Positions 1-12,615 of a DNA stretch of 64,000 nt are shown here, piece by piece. The DNA comes from Brachyhypopomus gauderio. Its lineage: Eukaryota > Chordata > Actinopteri > Gymnotiformes > Hypopomidae. How positions within the stretch are numbered: the stretch's first letter is position 1; the number at the start of each line of letters is the position of its first letter. Made by a program: the position numbers and the translations under genes. The stretch lies in the NCBI RefSeq assembly GCF_052324685.1, contig NW_027506875.1:1913309-1977308 (forward strand), written 5' to 3'. The notes beneath the pieces were generated by a model, which saw only the letters and a program-made list of their open reading frames with translations, did not search any database and was not told the DNA's origin.

Positions 1-426
1 ATTACTGAGATTAATGAGATATCAGTATGATAGTACTTGGGCTCCATCTAGTGGCCAAACACCGAAACTGACTGAAAACAATTGCTCACATGAAACACCA
101 CACAAACGCACACAAAGCTGATCTCAGCATGTGATTTAGTTCTGTGATCTGAATCATTTTGCCAATACACATTATTTTGATCCTTTTGGGCCTTTAGTGC
201 CTCAGTTGAATTGAATGTTTTGTCACATTGATTTACTTATGCATTTTTTCCACTCAAACAGCTTCTATTCACTTTTGGGTCTAAAGGACCTATTGGGCTT
301 CTTTTTGCCTATTGAGGCCAAGAGGCCAATTTGTTGGTCTAAAATACCCTTTGGGCTTTTTTGCCTTTTTTTGTGTGAACCCGCCAATCGCCGCTTGCGG
401 CTATATTTATTATTATTATTATTTTT
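1..426 (+). repeat. Array unit 0 (partial, 3' end only)
   Basis: The window opens inside a unit, at the CCATCTAGTGGCCAAACA block. It runs through the GCCGCTTGCGGC hairpin at about 392-403 into a TTA microsatellite that leads to the next unit. The outer right hairpin arm GGGTTCACACA is missing here. Confidence 0.85.
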
Positions 427-698
427 CTCCGCATAAAACGCATACTGCAGCCTAAACCGTAAGGCCCAGGGAGACCAAACTTGGCAGACTGGTGTAGTCT
501 GTTTGCGGGACCGTGCTTAAGTACAGACACCCAAATTGGCCTGATGGTGGCGCTATAGCGCAGCATTTTGCGTTTGGGTTCATATCTCCCACCCCGTAGG
601 TCGTAGAAACAAAATTCCACTTCAGGTGCATTCCTTGGCTCCAGACAAACAAAAAAGCCTCAAGAACCATTAAGCTCCGCCTACTTAGATTTTTGCTA

Positions 699-716
699 AT
701 TTGCATAATATGCAAA
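699..716. promoter_or_regulatory. Inverted octamer (POU-type) palindrome, once per unit
   Basis: TTTGCATAATATGCAAA at 700-716 has 8-bp inverted arms around one base. The left half contains a perfect ATTTGCAT octamer (699-706). It lies 20-30 bp after a conserved AAGCTCCGCCTACTTAG block and recurs in each unit. POU-factor binding is an inference. Confidence 0.35.
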
Positions 717-1262
717 ACCTACTTTTTCATACTAGTCCCTGGTTTTTCATCTGATCACCACAATCTTGGTGTCAAAATATTCACAAGAATCTCATTATCA
801 AGGAACATCAACAAAACTGTGACATTGGTATACAGTCTGGTTGTCACATGTCAATCAATAGCTCTGAGGCGTGGCCAAATTGACTTCAGCAGCTATATCT
901 CAGCAATGCTTTGACCTATCTTTATGAAAATTTATCAGTTGTTAGGGCACATGACTCAGAGGTCACAGGTCAAAGCTGGCCACGATTGTCCAATAGGGGG
1001 CGCTATAACATGGGGAAATTTGTTTCTCAGAAACCATTAGTCACATCAAGCCCAAACTTTACAGGCGTCATCAGGGGCCCAAGTGGTATCAAGGCACACA
1101 ATGATGACCTCATCACTCAAAAAACATGGCCGCCATGAGCCAATTAATTTTTATTTGAATTAATTGGCCATTTGACAGACTTACCATTGGCCAATCAACA
1201 TGAAACCTCATCACTGTGCATATCCCAGGACTATGTGTCATACTGTGCAGTGTTGAAACATT

Positions 1263-1281
1263 TGGCCACTAGGTGGCGCTA
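1263..1281 (+). promoter_or_regulatory. CTCF-consensus-like site (repeated in the array)
   Basis: TGGCCACTAGGTGGCGCTA agrees with the vertebrate CTCF core consensus at every informative position. Equivalent sites occur at 3225-3243, 5196-5214, 7052-7070, 8925-8943, 10856-10874 (CA instead of GG upstream of CCA), 13453-13471 and 15369-15387, all on the plus strand. A second, slightly weaker match (CCAATAGGGGGCGCTA, 987-1005 in unit 1) recurs in every unit. Binding is inferred from motif only. Confidence 0.5.
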
Positions 1282-2280
1282 TTTGTGAAAATCATGCATA
1301 ACTCCTCCAAATTTTCACTTAGGAACATGCAACTTGTTTCTTTTTATACCTTGCAGTAGACCTGACAACTTTGCAATTACAAGTCCTATTAAAAAATGCA
1401 TACTTTTGTCACATTCATCAATTGTTTGAAAATAGCTCTTTAAGAACTAGTCCTAGGAATTTGATCCAATGATGGCAAAAATGGCATAGGCATAATCTGT
1501 AGACACTGTAGTTAACTAAATATGGAAAAAATGTTGCATTTTTATTTGTCTGATTAGTCAATTTTTCCATTATATCCTTCTGGCCATGCCATAAATGACC
1601 TTTATTGCTATAACTCATAAACCATGTAAGTGATCAACTCCCAATTTGAAAGGCTTTTATACACTGAGGTCCATGTGAGGTAGGCCAAGTTTGGTTCAAA
1701 TTGGCCTGTCGGAGGCGCTACAGTACCCAAAAACCTGAGAAATCATAAAAACTCACGCAGCAATCTTGTTATGCAGAATGCAGACAAGTAATGGGGCTTG
1801 TATGATTCAGATCAATGAGGTCTATAACATTGCAATTACATCTCATAACAAAAAGTGCACTGCCTGACCAGAAATGAACCTTTTAATTCACCAAAATGTC
1901 ATTGCATTACTGAGATTAATGAGATATCAGTATGATAGTACTTGGGCTCCATCTAGTGGCCAAACACCGAAACTGACTGAAAACAATTGCTCACATGAAA
2001 CACCACACAAACGCACACAAAGCTGATCTCAGCATGTGATTTAGTTCTGTGATCTGAATCATTTTGCCAATACACATTATTTTGATCCTTTTGGGCATTT
2101 AGTGCCTCAGTTGAATTGAATGTTTTGTCACATTGATTTACTTATGCATTTTTTCCACTCAAACAGCTTCTATTCACTTTTGGGTCTAAAGGACCTATTG
2201 GGCTTCTTTTTGCCTATTGAGGCCAAGAGGCCAATTTGTTGGTCTAAAAGACCCTTTGGGCTTTTTTGCCTTTTTTTGTG

Positions 2281-2340
2281 TGAACCCGCCAATCGCCGCT
2301 TGCGGCTATATTTAGGGTTCACACACATAGTGTGGGAAAC
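2281..2340. repeat. Unit-terminal nested hairpin
   Basis: The unit end carries TGTGTGAACCC and GGGTTCACACA, a perfect 11-bp inverted repeat. It encloses a second perfect stem GCCGC-TT-GCGGC. A further partial stem follows (GGGTTCACACAC pairing with GTGTGGGAA). The structure recurs at unit ends (for example 4245-4305, 9888-9950, 12510-12570 and 14422-14482). Where the right arm is missing, as at 380-420, a TTA tract follows directly. Confidence 0.75.
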
Positions 2341-2388
2341 CTATTGTTATTGCTCGGATTTTTCTTTCTTATTATTATTATTATTTTT

Positions 2389-4358
2389 CTCCGCATAAAA
2401 CGCATACTGCAGCCTAGACCGTAAGGCCCAGGGAGACCAAACTTGGCAGACTGGTGTAGTCTGTTTGCGGGACCGTGCTTAAGTACAGACATCCAAATTG
2501 GCCTGATGGTGGCGCTATAGCGCAGCATTTTGCGTTTGGGTTCATATCTCCCACCCCGTAGGTCGTAGAAACAAAATTCCACTTCAGGTGCATTCCTTGG
2601 CTCCAGACAAACAAAAAAGCCTCAAGAACCATTAAGCTCCGCCTACTTAGATTTTTGCTAATTTGCATAATATGCTAAACCTACTTTTTCATACTAGTCC
2701 CTGGTTTTTCATCTGATCACCACAATCTTGGTGTCAAAATATTCACAAGAATCTCATTATCAAGGAACATCAACAAAACTGTGACATTGGTATACAGTCT
2801 GGTTGTCACATGTCAATCAATAGCTCTGAGGCGTGGCCAAATTGACTTCAGCAGCTATATCTCAGCAATGCTTTGACCTATCTTTATGAAAATTTATCAG
2901 TTGTTAGGGCACATGACTCAGAGGTCACAGGTCAAAGCTGGCCACGATTGTCCAATAGGGGGCGCTATAACATGGGGAAATTTGTTTCTCAGAAACCATT
3001 AGTCACATCAAGCCCAAACTTTACAGGCATCATCAGGGGCCCAAGTGGTATCAAGGCACACAATGATGACCTCATCACTCAAAAAACATGGCCGCCATGA
3101 GCCAATTAATTTTTATTTGAATTAATTGGCCATTTGACAGACTTACCATGGGCCAATCAACATGAAACCTCATCACTGTGCATATCCCAGGACTATGTGT
3201 CATACTGTGCAGTGTTGAAACATTTGGCCACTAGGTGGCGCTATTTGTGAAAATCATGCATAACTCCTCCAAATTTTCACTTAGGAACATGCAACTTGTT
3301 TCTTTTTATACCTTGCAGTAGACCTGACAACTTTGCAATTACAAGTCCTATTAAAAAATGCATACTTTTGTCACATTCATCAATTGTTTGAAAATAGCTC
3401 TTTAAGAACTAGTCCTAGGAATTTGATCCAATGATGGCAAAAATGGCATAGGCATAATCTGTAGACACTGTAGTTAACTAAATATGGAAAAAATGTTGCA
3501 TTTTTATTTGTCTGATTGGTCAATTTTTCCATTATATCCTTCTGCCCATGCCATAAATGACCTTTATTGCTATAACTCATAAACCATGTAAGTGATCAAC
3601 TCCCAATTTGAAAGGCTTTTATACACTGAGGTCCTTGTGAGGTAGGCCAAGTTTGGTTCAAATTGGCCTGTCGGAGGCGCTACAGTACCCAAAAACCTGA
3701 GAAATCATAAAAACTCACGCAGCAATCTTGTTATGCAGAATACAGACAAGTAATGGGGCTTGTATGATTCAGATCAATGAGGTCTATAACATTGCAATTA
3801 CATCTCATAACAAAAAGTGCACTGCCTGACCAGAAATGAACCTTTTAATTCACCAAAATGTCATTGCATTACTGAGATTAATGAGATATCAGTATGATAG
3901 TACTTGGGCTCCATCTAGTGGCCAAACACCGAAACTGACTGAAAACAATTGCTCACATGAAACACCACACAAACGCACACAATGCTGATCTCAGCATGTG
4001 ATTTAGTTCTGTGATCTGAATCATTTTGCCAATACACATTATTTTGATCCTTTTGGGCCTTTAGTGCCTCAGTTGAATTGAATGTTTTGTCACATTGATT
4101 TACTTATGCATTTTTTCCACTCAAACAGCTTCTATTCACTTTTGGGTCTAAAGGACCTATTGGGCTTCTTTTTGCCTATTGAGGCCAAGAGGCCAATTTG
4201 TTGGTCTAAAAGACCCTTTGGGCTTTTTTGCCTTTTTTTGTGTGAACCCGCCAATCGCCGCTTGCGGCTATATTTAGGGTTCACACACGTAGTGTGGGAA
4301 ACCTATTGTTATTGTTAGGATTTTTCTTCTTTCTTTCTTTCTTATTATTATTATTTTT
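2389..4358 (+). repeat. Array unit 2 (type A)
   Basis: Complete 1970-bp unit with only scattered substitutions relative to unit 1. One change breaks the right half of the octamer palindrome (ATGCTAAA instead of ATGCAAAA). The strong CTCF-like motif is at 3225-3243. Confidence 0.85.
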
Positions 4359-6214
4359 CTCCGCATAAAACGCATACTGCAGCCTAGACCGTAAGGCCCA
4401 GGGAGACCAAACTTGGCAGGCTGGTGTAGTCTGTTTGCGGGACCGTGCTTAAGTACAGACACCCAAATTGGCCTGATGGTGGCGCTATAGCGCAGCATTT
4501 TGCGTTTGGGTTCATATCTCCCACCCCGTATGTCCTAGAAACAAAATTCCACTTCAGGTGCATTCCTTGGCTCCAGACAAACAAAAAAGCCTCAAGAACC
4601 ATTAAGCTCCGCCTACTTAGATTTTTTGCTAATTTGCATAATATGCAAAACCTACTTTTTTAAACTAGTCCCTGGTTTTTCATCGGATCACCACAACCTT
4701 GGGGTCAAAATATTCAGGAGAATCTCATTATCAAAGTTGCTTAAAAACATTTTGAGATTTGCATACAGTCTGGTTGTCACATGTCAATCAATAGCTCCAA
4801 GGCGTGGCCAAATTTACTTAAACAGCCATATCTCAGCAACGCTTTGACCGATCTTCATAAAATTTTAACAGTTGTTAGGGCACATGACTCCGAGGTCATA
4901 GGTCAAAGCTGGCCACGATTGTCCAATAGGGGGCGCTATAACATGGGAAAAACTGTATCTCAGAAACCATTAGTCACATCAAGCCAAAACTTTACAGGCA
5001 TCATCAGGGGCCCAAGTGATATCAAGACACACAATGATGACATCATCACTCAAAAAACATGGCCGCCATGAGCCAATTAATTTTTATTTGAAATAATTGG
5101 CCATTTGACAGACTTACCATTGGCCAAACAACATGAAACCTCACCACTGTGCATATCTCAGGACTATGTGTCATGCTGTGCAGTTTTAAAACATATGGCC
5201 ACTAGGTGGCGCTATTTGTGAAAATCATGCATAACTCCTCCAAATTTTCACTTAGGAACATGCAACTTGTTTCATTTTATTCCTTGCAGTAGACCTGACA
5301 ACTTTGCAATTACAAGTCCTATTAAAAAATGCATACTTTTGTCACATTCATCTATTGTTTGAAAATAGCTATTTACAAACTAGTCATAGGAATTTGATCC
5401 AATTATGGAAAAATTGCTATGACCATAATCAGTAGACTCTGTAGGTAAAAACTGAGTAAAAAAATGTTGGATTTTTATTTTTCTGATTGGTCCATTTTCC
5501 CATTATATCATTGTGGCCATGCCATATATGACCTATATTGCTATAACTCATAAACCATGTATGCAATCAATTCCCAATTTAAAAGGCTTTTATATCCTGA
5601 AGTCCTTGTGAGGTATGCCAAGTTTGGTTCAAATTGGCCTGTCGGGGGCGCTACAGTACCCAAAAACCTAAGAAAACATAAAAACTCATGCTGCAATCTT
5701 GTTATGCAGAATACAGACAAGTAATTGGTCTTGTATGATCCAGATCAATAAGTTCTATAACATTGCAATTGCATCTTATAACAAAAAGTGCACTGCCTGA
5801 CCAGAAATGAACCTTTTAATTCACCAAAATGTCATATTGCATTACTGAGATTAATGAGATATCAGTATGGTAGTACTTGGGCTCCATCTAGTGGCCAAAC
5901 ATCGGAACGGACTGAAAACTATTTCTCACATGAAATACCACACAAACACACACACAAAGCTGATCTCAGCATGTGATTTAGTTCTGTGATTTGAATCATT
6001 TTGCCAATACACATTATTTTGATCCTTTTGGGCCTTTAGTGCCCCAATTGAACATTTTTTTGCACATTGATTTATTTGTGCATTTTTTCCACTCAAACAG
6101 CTTCTTTTGGGTCTAAAGGACCTATTGGGTCTATTGCCTATTGAAGCCAAGTGGCCTATTCGTGTGTGAACCCGCCAATTGCCGCTTGCGGCTATATTTA
6201 TTATTATTATTTTT
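4359..6214 (+). repeat. Array unit 3 (A-to-B mosaic)
   Basis: The first ~270 bp match type A. From about 4660 on the unit follows type B (CAAAGTTGCTTAAAAACATT and later variants) and is almost identical to unit 7 over the B portion. The switch point suggests unequal crossing-over or gene conversion. The strong CTCF-like motif is at 5196-5214. Confidence 0.8.
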
Positions 6215-8077
6215 CTACTGATAAAACGCATACTGCAGCCTAGACCGTAAGACCCAGGGAGACCAAACTTGGCAGGATGGTGTAGTCTCTTTGCGAGACC
6301 GTGCTAAAGCACAGAGACCCACATTGGCCTGATGGTGGCGCTATAGCGCACCATTTTGCGTTTTGGTCCATATCTCCCAAACCGTAGGGCCTAGAAACAA
6401 AATTCCACTTCTGATGGATTCCTTGGCTCAAGCCAAACAAAAAAGCCTCAAGAACCATTAAGCTCCGCCTACTTAGATTTTTTGCTAATTTGCATAATAT
6501 GCAAAACCTACTTTTTTATACTAGTCCCTGGGTTTTTATCGGATCACCACAACCTTGGTGTGAAAATATTCAGGAGAATCTCATTATCAAAGTTGCTTAA
6601 AAACATTTTGAGATTTGCATATAGTCTGGCTGTCACATGTCAATCAATAGCTCCGAGGCGTGGCCAAATTTACTTAAACAGCCATATCTCAGCAACGCTT
6701 TGACCGATCTTCATAAAATTTTAACAGTTGTTAGGGCATATGACTCCGAGGTCACAGGTCAAAGCTGGCCACGATTGTCCAATAGGGGGCGCTATAACAT
6801 GGGAAAAACTGTTTCTCAGAAACCATTAGTCACATCAAGCCAAAACTTTACAGGCATCATCAGGGGCCCAAGTGATATCAAGACACACAATGATGACATC
6901 ATCACTCAAAAAACATGGCCGCCATGAGCCAATTAATTTTTATTTGAATTAATTGGCCATTTGACAGACTTACCATTGGCCAAACAACATGAAACCTCAC
7001 CACTGTGCATATCTCAGGACTATGTGTCATGCTGTGCAGTTTTAAAACATTTGGCCACTAGGTGGCGCTATTTGTGAAAATCATGCATAACTCCTCCAAA
7101 TTTTCACTTAGGAACATGCAACTTGTTTCTTTTTATTCCTTGCAGTAGACCTGACAACTTTGCAATTACAAGTCCTATTAAAAAATGCATACTTTTGTCA
7201 CATTCATCTATTGTTTGAAAATAGCTATTTAAAAACTAGTCATAGGAATTTGATCCAATTATGGAAAAATTGCTATGAGCATAATCAGTAGACTCTGTAG
7301 GTAAAAACTGATTTAAAAAATGTTGGATTTTTATTTATCTGATTGGTCCATTTTCCCATTATATCATTGTGGCCATGCCATATATGACCTATATTGCTAT
7401 AACTCATAAACCATGTATGCAATCAACTCCCAATTTGAAAGGCTTTTATATCCTGAAGTCCTTGTGAGGTATGCCAAGTTTGGTTCAAATTGGCCTGTCG
7501 GGGGCGCTACAGTACCCAAAAACCTAAGAAAACATAAAATCTCATGCTGCAATCTTGTTATGCAGAATACAGACAAGTAATTGGTCTTGTATGATCCAGA
7601 TCAATAAGTTCTATAACATTGCAATTGCATCTTATAACAAAAAGTGCACTGCCTGACCAGAAATGAACCTTTTAATTCACCAAAATGTCATATTGCATTA
7701 CTGAGATTAATGAGATATCAGTATGGTAGTACTTGGGCTCCATCTAGTGGCCAAACATTGAAACGGACTGAAAACTATTTCTCACATGAAATACCACACA
7801 AACACACACACAAAGCTGATCTCAGCATGTGATTTAGTTCTGTGATCTGACTCAATTTCCCAATACACATTATTTTGATCCTTTTGGGCCTTTAGTGCCC
7901 CAATTGAACCTTTTTTTGCACATTGATTTATTTGTGCATTTTTTCCACTCAAACAGCTTCTTTTCACATTTAGGGTCTAAAGGACCTTTTGGGCCTCTGC
8001 CTATTGAGGCCAAGAGGCCTATTCGTGTGTGAACCCGCCAATTGCCGCTTGCGGCTATATTTATTATTATTATTTTT
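6215..8077 (+). repeat. Array unit 4 (type B)
   Basis: 1863-bp type B unit. It begins with TACTGATAAAACGC rather than TCCGCATAAAACGC. It has the B-type AAAGTTGCTTAAAAAC block and the B-type 3' half. CTCF-like motif at 7052-7070. Confidence 0.8.
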
Positions 8078-10009
8078 CTCCGCATAAAACGCATACTGCA
8101 GCCTAGACCGTAAGGCCCAGAGACACCAAACTTGGCAGAATGGTGTAGTCTCTTTGCGAGACCGTGCTAAAGCACAGAGACCCACATTGGCCTGATGGTG
8201 GCGCTATAGCGCACCATTTTGCGTTTTGGTCCATATCTCCCAAACCGTAGGGCCTAGAAACAAAATTCCACTTCTGATGGATTCCTTGGTTCAAGCCAAA
8301 CAAAAAAGCCTCAGGAGCCATTAAGCTCCGCCTACTTAGATTTTTTGCTAATTTGCATAATATGCAAAACCTACTTTTTTATACTAGTCCCTGGTTTTTC
8401 ATCCGATCACCACAAGCTTGGTATCAAAATGTTCAGAAGAATCTCATTATCAATATTCCTGGAAAAAATTGTGACATTTGCATACAGTGTCGTTGTGACA
8501 TGTCAATCAATAGCTCTGGGGCGTGGCCAAATTTACTTAAACAGCTATATCTCAGCAACGCTTTGACGGATCTTCATAAAATTTTAACAGTTGTTAGGGC
8601 ACATGACTCCGAGGTCATAGGTCAAAGCTGGCCACGATTGTCCAATAGGGGGCGCTATAACATGGGAAAAACTGTTTCTCAGAAACCATTAGTCACATCA
8701 AGCCAAAACTTTACAGGCATCATCAGGGGCCCAAGTGATATCAAGACACACAATGATGACATCATCACTCAAAAAACATGGCCGCCATGAGCCAATTAAT
8801 TTTTATTTGAATTAATTGGCCATTTGACAGACTTACCATTGGCCAATCAACATGAAACCTCACCACTGTGCATATCTCAGGACTATGTGTCATGCTGTGC
8901 AGTTTTAAAACATTTGGCCACTAGGTGGCGCTATTTGTGAAAATCATGCATAACTCCTCCAAATTTTCACTTAGGAACATGCAACTTGTTTCTTTTTATT
9001 CCTTGCAGTAGACCTGACAACTTTGCAATTACAAGTCCTATTAAAAAATGCATACTTTTGTCACATTCATCAATTGTTTGAAAATAGCTCTTTAAGAACT
9101 AGTCCTAGGAATTTGATCCAATGATGGCAAAAATGGCATAGGCATAATCTGTAGACACTGTAGTTAACTACATATGGAAAAAATGTTGCATTTTTATTTG
9201 TCTGATTGGTCAATTTTTCCATTATATCCTTCTGGCCATGCCATAAATGACCTTTATTGCTATAACTCATAAACCATGTAAGTGATCAACTCCCAATTTG
9301 AAAGGCTTTTATACACTGAGGTCCCTGTGAGGTATGCCAAGTTTGGTTCAAATTGGCCTGTCGGAGGCGCTACAGTACCCAAAAACCTGAGAAATCATAA
9401 AAACTCACGCAGCAATCTTGTTATGCAGAATACAGACAAGTAATGGGGCTTGTATGATTCAGATCAATGAGGTCTATAACATTGCAATTACATCTCATAA
9501 CAAAAAGTGCACTGCCTGACCAGAAATGAACCTTTTAATTCACCAAAATGTCATTGCATTACTGAGATTAATGAGATATCAGTATGATAGTACTTGGGCT
9601 CCATCTAGTGGCCAAACACCGGAACTGACTGAAAACTATTTCTCACATGAAACACCACACAAACACACACAAAGCTGATCTCAGCATGTGATTTAGTTCT
9701 GTGATCTGAATAATTTTGCCAATACATATTATTTTGATCCTTTTGGGCCTTTAGTGCCCCAATTGAACCTTTTTTTGCACATTGATTTATTTGTGCATTT
9801 TTTCCACTCAAACAGCTTCTTTTCACATTTTGGGGTCTAAAGGACCTTTTGGGCCTCTGCCTATTGAGGCCAAGAAGCCTATTCGTGTGTGAACCCGCCA
9901 ATTGCCGCTTGCGGCTATATTTAGGGTTCACACACATAGTGTGGGAACCCTATTGTAATTGTTAGGATTTTTCTTTCTTCTTCTTCTTCTTATTATTATT
10001 ATTCTTTTG
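8078..10009 (+). repeat. Array unit 5 (B-to-A mosaic)
   Basis: The 5' part is B-like with private changes around 8450. The 3' part from about 9060 matches type A (TTAAGAACTAGTCCTAGG), so the unit is a reciprocal mosaic of unit 3. CTCF-like motif at 8925-8943. Confidence 0.8.
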
Positions 10010-12615
10010 CCCATTTTTTGACCTAAAACGCATTGTGCAGCCTAGACCGTAAGGCCTAGAAACACCAAACTTGGCAAATTGATAATGTATGGTCCAAGGA
10101 CCAGACTCAAGTACAGAGACCCACATTGGCCTGATGGTGGCGCTATAGCACACCCTTTTGTCGTTTGGTCCATATCTCCCAATCCGTAAGTCATAGAAAC
10201 AAAATTCCACTTTTTATGGATTCCTTGGCAAAATTCAATAGGACTATTCATATACAACCATTAAGCTCCGCCTACTTAGATTTTTTGCTAATTTGCATAA
10301 TATGCAAAACCTATTTTTTTATACTAGTCCCTGGTTTTTTATCTGATCACCACAATCTTGGTGTCAAAATATTCACAAGAATCTCATTGTCAATGAATAT
10401 CAACAAAACTGTGACATTGGTATACAGTCTGACTGTCACATGTCAATCAATAGCTCTGAGGCGTGGCTAAATTTACTTCAGCAGCTATATCTCAGCAATG
10501 CTTTGACCAATCTTCATGAAAATTTATCAGTTGTTAGGGCACATGACTCAGAGGTCAAAGGTCAAAGCTGGCCACGATTGTCCAATAGGGGGCGCTATAA
10601 CATGGGGAAATTTGTTTCTCAGAAACCATTAGTCACATCAAGCCCAAACTTTACAGACGTCATCAGGGGCCCAAGTGGTATCAAGGCACACAATGATGAC
10701 CTCATCACTCAAAAAACATGGCCACCATAAGCCAATTAATTTTAATTTTAATTAATTGGCCATTTGGCAGACTTACCATAGGTACATACACATGAAACTG
10801 ACATGGTATGTTCGTGTACACACCCTCTAAGACATACTCATGTTAGAAGGGAATTGCACCACTAGGTGGCGCTATACTAGAAAATCCAGAATTTCTCCTA
10901 CATATTTTCACTTATCAAGAAATGCTTGCACTCATATGATTGTATGCAGAATTCCTAGCAACTTTCTAATTACATGTGCTTTGCAAAAATGTACCACTTT
11001 TTCACTATTATCAAATATATATAACTTGTCATTTTCATACTAGTCCTAGCATTTTAACTCCATCACCTTTAAATCACACCTTGTAATACTCAGCAGACTC
11101 TGAAATGCTAAGATTAGGGAGAAAATCCTAAGGTTTTCACAAATTAATATTTTTCATATGCATCACAATGCTACCATCGTAACACATCAAATTCACAGTT
11201 CAATAACTACGCCATAGTATGTCTGATTGTTATGAAAATTGACATCCACATTCACATGACCATTGTTGTGCTGTGTGCCAAGTGTGAGCCAAATCCGTCT
11301 ACAAACAGCTCTACAGTGAATATTTTCATTTTCCATACTGAGCTGTGCAGGGAGAAGACGAGAGCTGCTCAGCCCACACGCACGTGCCATTCTCGCACAC
11401 GCTGCCCCCCTCCTCCACTCCCCCATCCTTCTAACATTTTACAACCCTTGGGCTCTCCCTCCTCCCTCTCTCTCTTTCACATGCACTCACAAAAACAAAG
11501 GCCTCTCTGGCCTATAGGTTTTACATACACACTAATTCTAGCCATTACTACCAATTACCCAGTGACTAATATACAGATATTTAGCTTCTTTTTTCCACAC
11601 ACCCTCACACATGACTTCCTATATGCTTCATATATACATTTCTCTAGCCATTTCCAACACACTAACTGATATTTAGCTTCATTTTTCCATCCACACTCTC
11701 AACTCTTGCCCTCTATACATCCTGAAATGACATAAGAGAGGACAGAGATATGTAATTCACATTTCACACACAACCTCTATATAACTGCATGCTTTACTTA
11801 TCATCAAAGTCTTGTTAGATACACATTCCTAGTGGCCTCCCTACTATGGGCACAACAGTGATAACATGTCAGAGTAGGGATGAGAACATCATGAACAGGC
11901 AAAGATAAGAATATTTGTGTTATTTTATTGTATAGTAAGCCATCACTCTTTGGTTTGTTTGAGATTCACATGTGACAGATTTTGTCAGCTAAATGAAAAG
12001 GGTTAAAGAGTGGGGTTTACATGTGGGGCATTAACAAGAGCTCTCCTGCTGCTATGTTCACAACTTCTGACAAATTCAGCCAAAGGTATATTTATTTGAC
12101 TAGGCCCCTGGGTCAGTGTGTCAGTGCTTTTAACCTAATCTCAGCATTTGATTTAGTTGTATGGTCTGAATCATTTTGCTAATATCTTCCACACTGTATG
12201 GCCTAGAAACAAAATTCTACTTCAGCTGTATTCCTTTGCTCAAGCCAACCAAAAAAGCCTCAAGAAGCCCTTACTGCATACATGAAAAAACACACAAACA
12301 CACACATACAAAGCTAATCACAGCATTTGATTAACTTCTATGATCTGAATCATTTTGCCATTACATTTTATTTTGATCTTTTGGGCCTTTATTGCCCCAG
12401 TTGAATAATTTTTTGCAAATTACTTTATCTGTCCATTTTTTGGACTGAAGTAGCTTCATATCACTTGTTGGTCTAAAAGACCCTTTGGGCTTTTGTGCCT
12501 TTTTTTGTGTGAACCCGCCAATCGCCGCTTGCGGCTATATTTAGGGTTCACACACACAGTGTGGGAAACCTATTGTTATTGTCGGGTTTTTTCTTTCTTT
12601 CTTATTATTATTTTT
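10010..12615 (+). repeat. Array unit 6 (long, divergent)
   Basis: The first ~730 bp are recognisably the unit. From about 10740 to 12480 the sequence diverges and is longer (total 2606 bp). Part of the divergent block (near 10775-10830 and 11330-11510) resembles unit 9 at about 17180-17450, so it is a shared alternative module. A CTCF-like motif persists at 10856-10874. The unit rejoins the standard terminal sequence and hairpin near 12470-12560. Confidence 0.7.

Larger units (their letters stand above)
427..2388 (+). repeat. Array unit 1 (type A)
   Basis: Complete 1962-bp unit, nearly identical to units 2 and 8. The type A signature in the 3' half is TTAAGAACTAGTCCTAGG near 1440. It carries the octamer palindrome at 700-716 and CTCF-like motifs at 987-1005 and 1263-1281. 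It ends with the terminal hairpin and the GGGTTCACACA arm. Confidence 0.85.
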
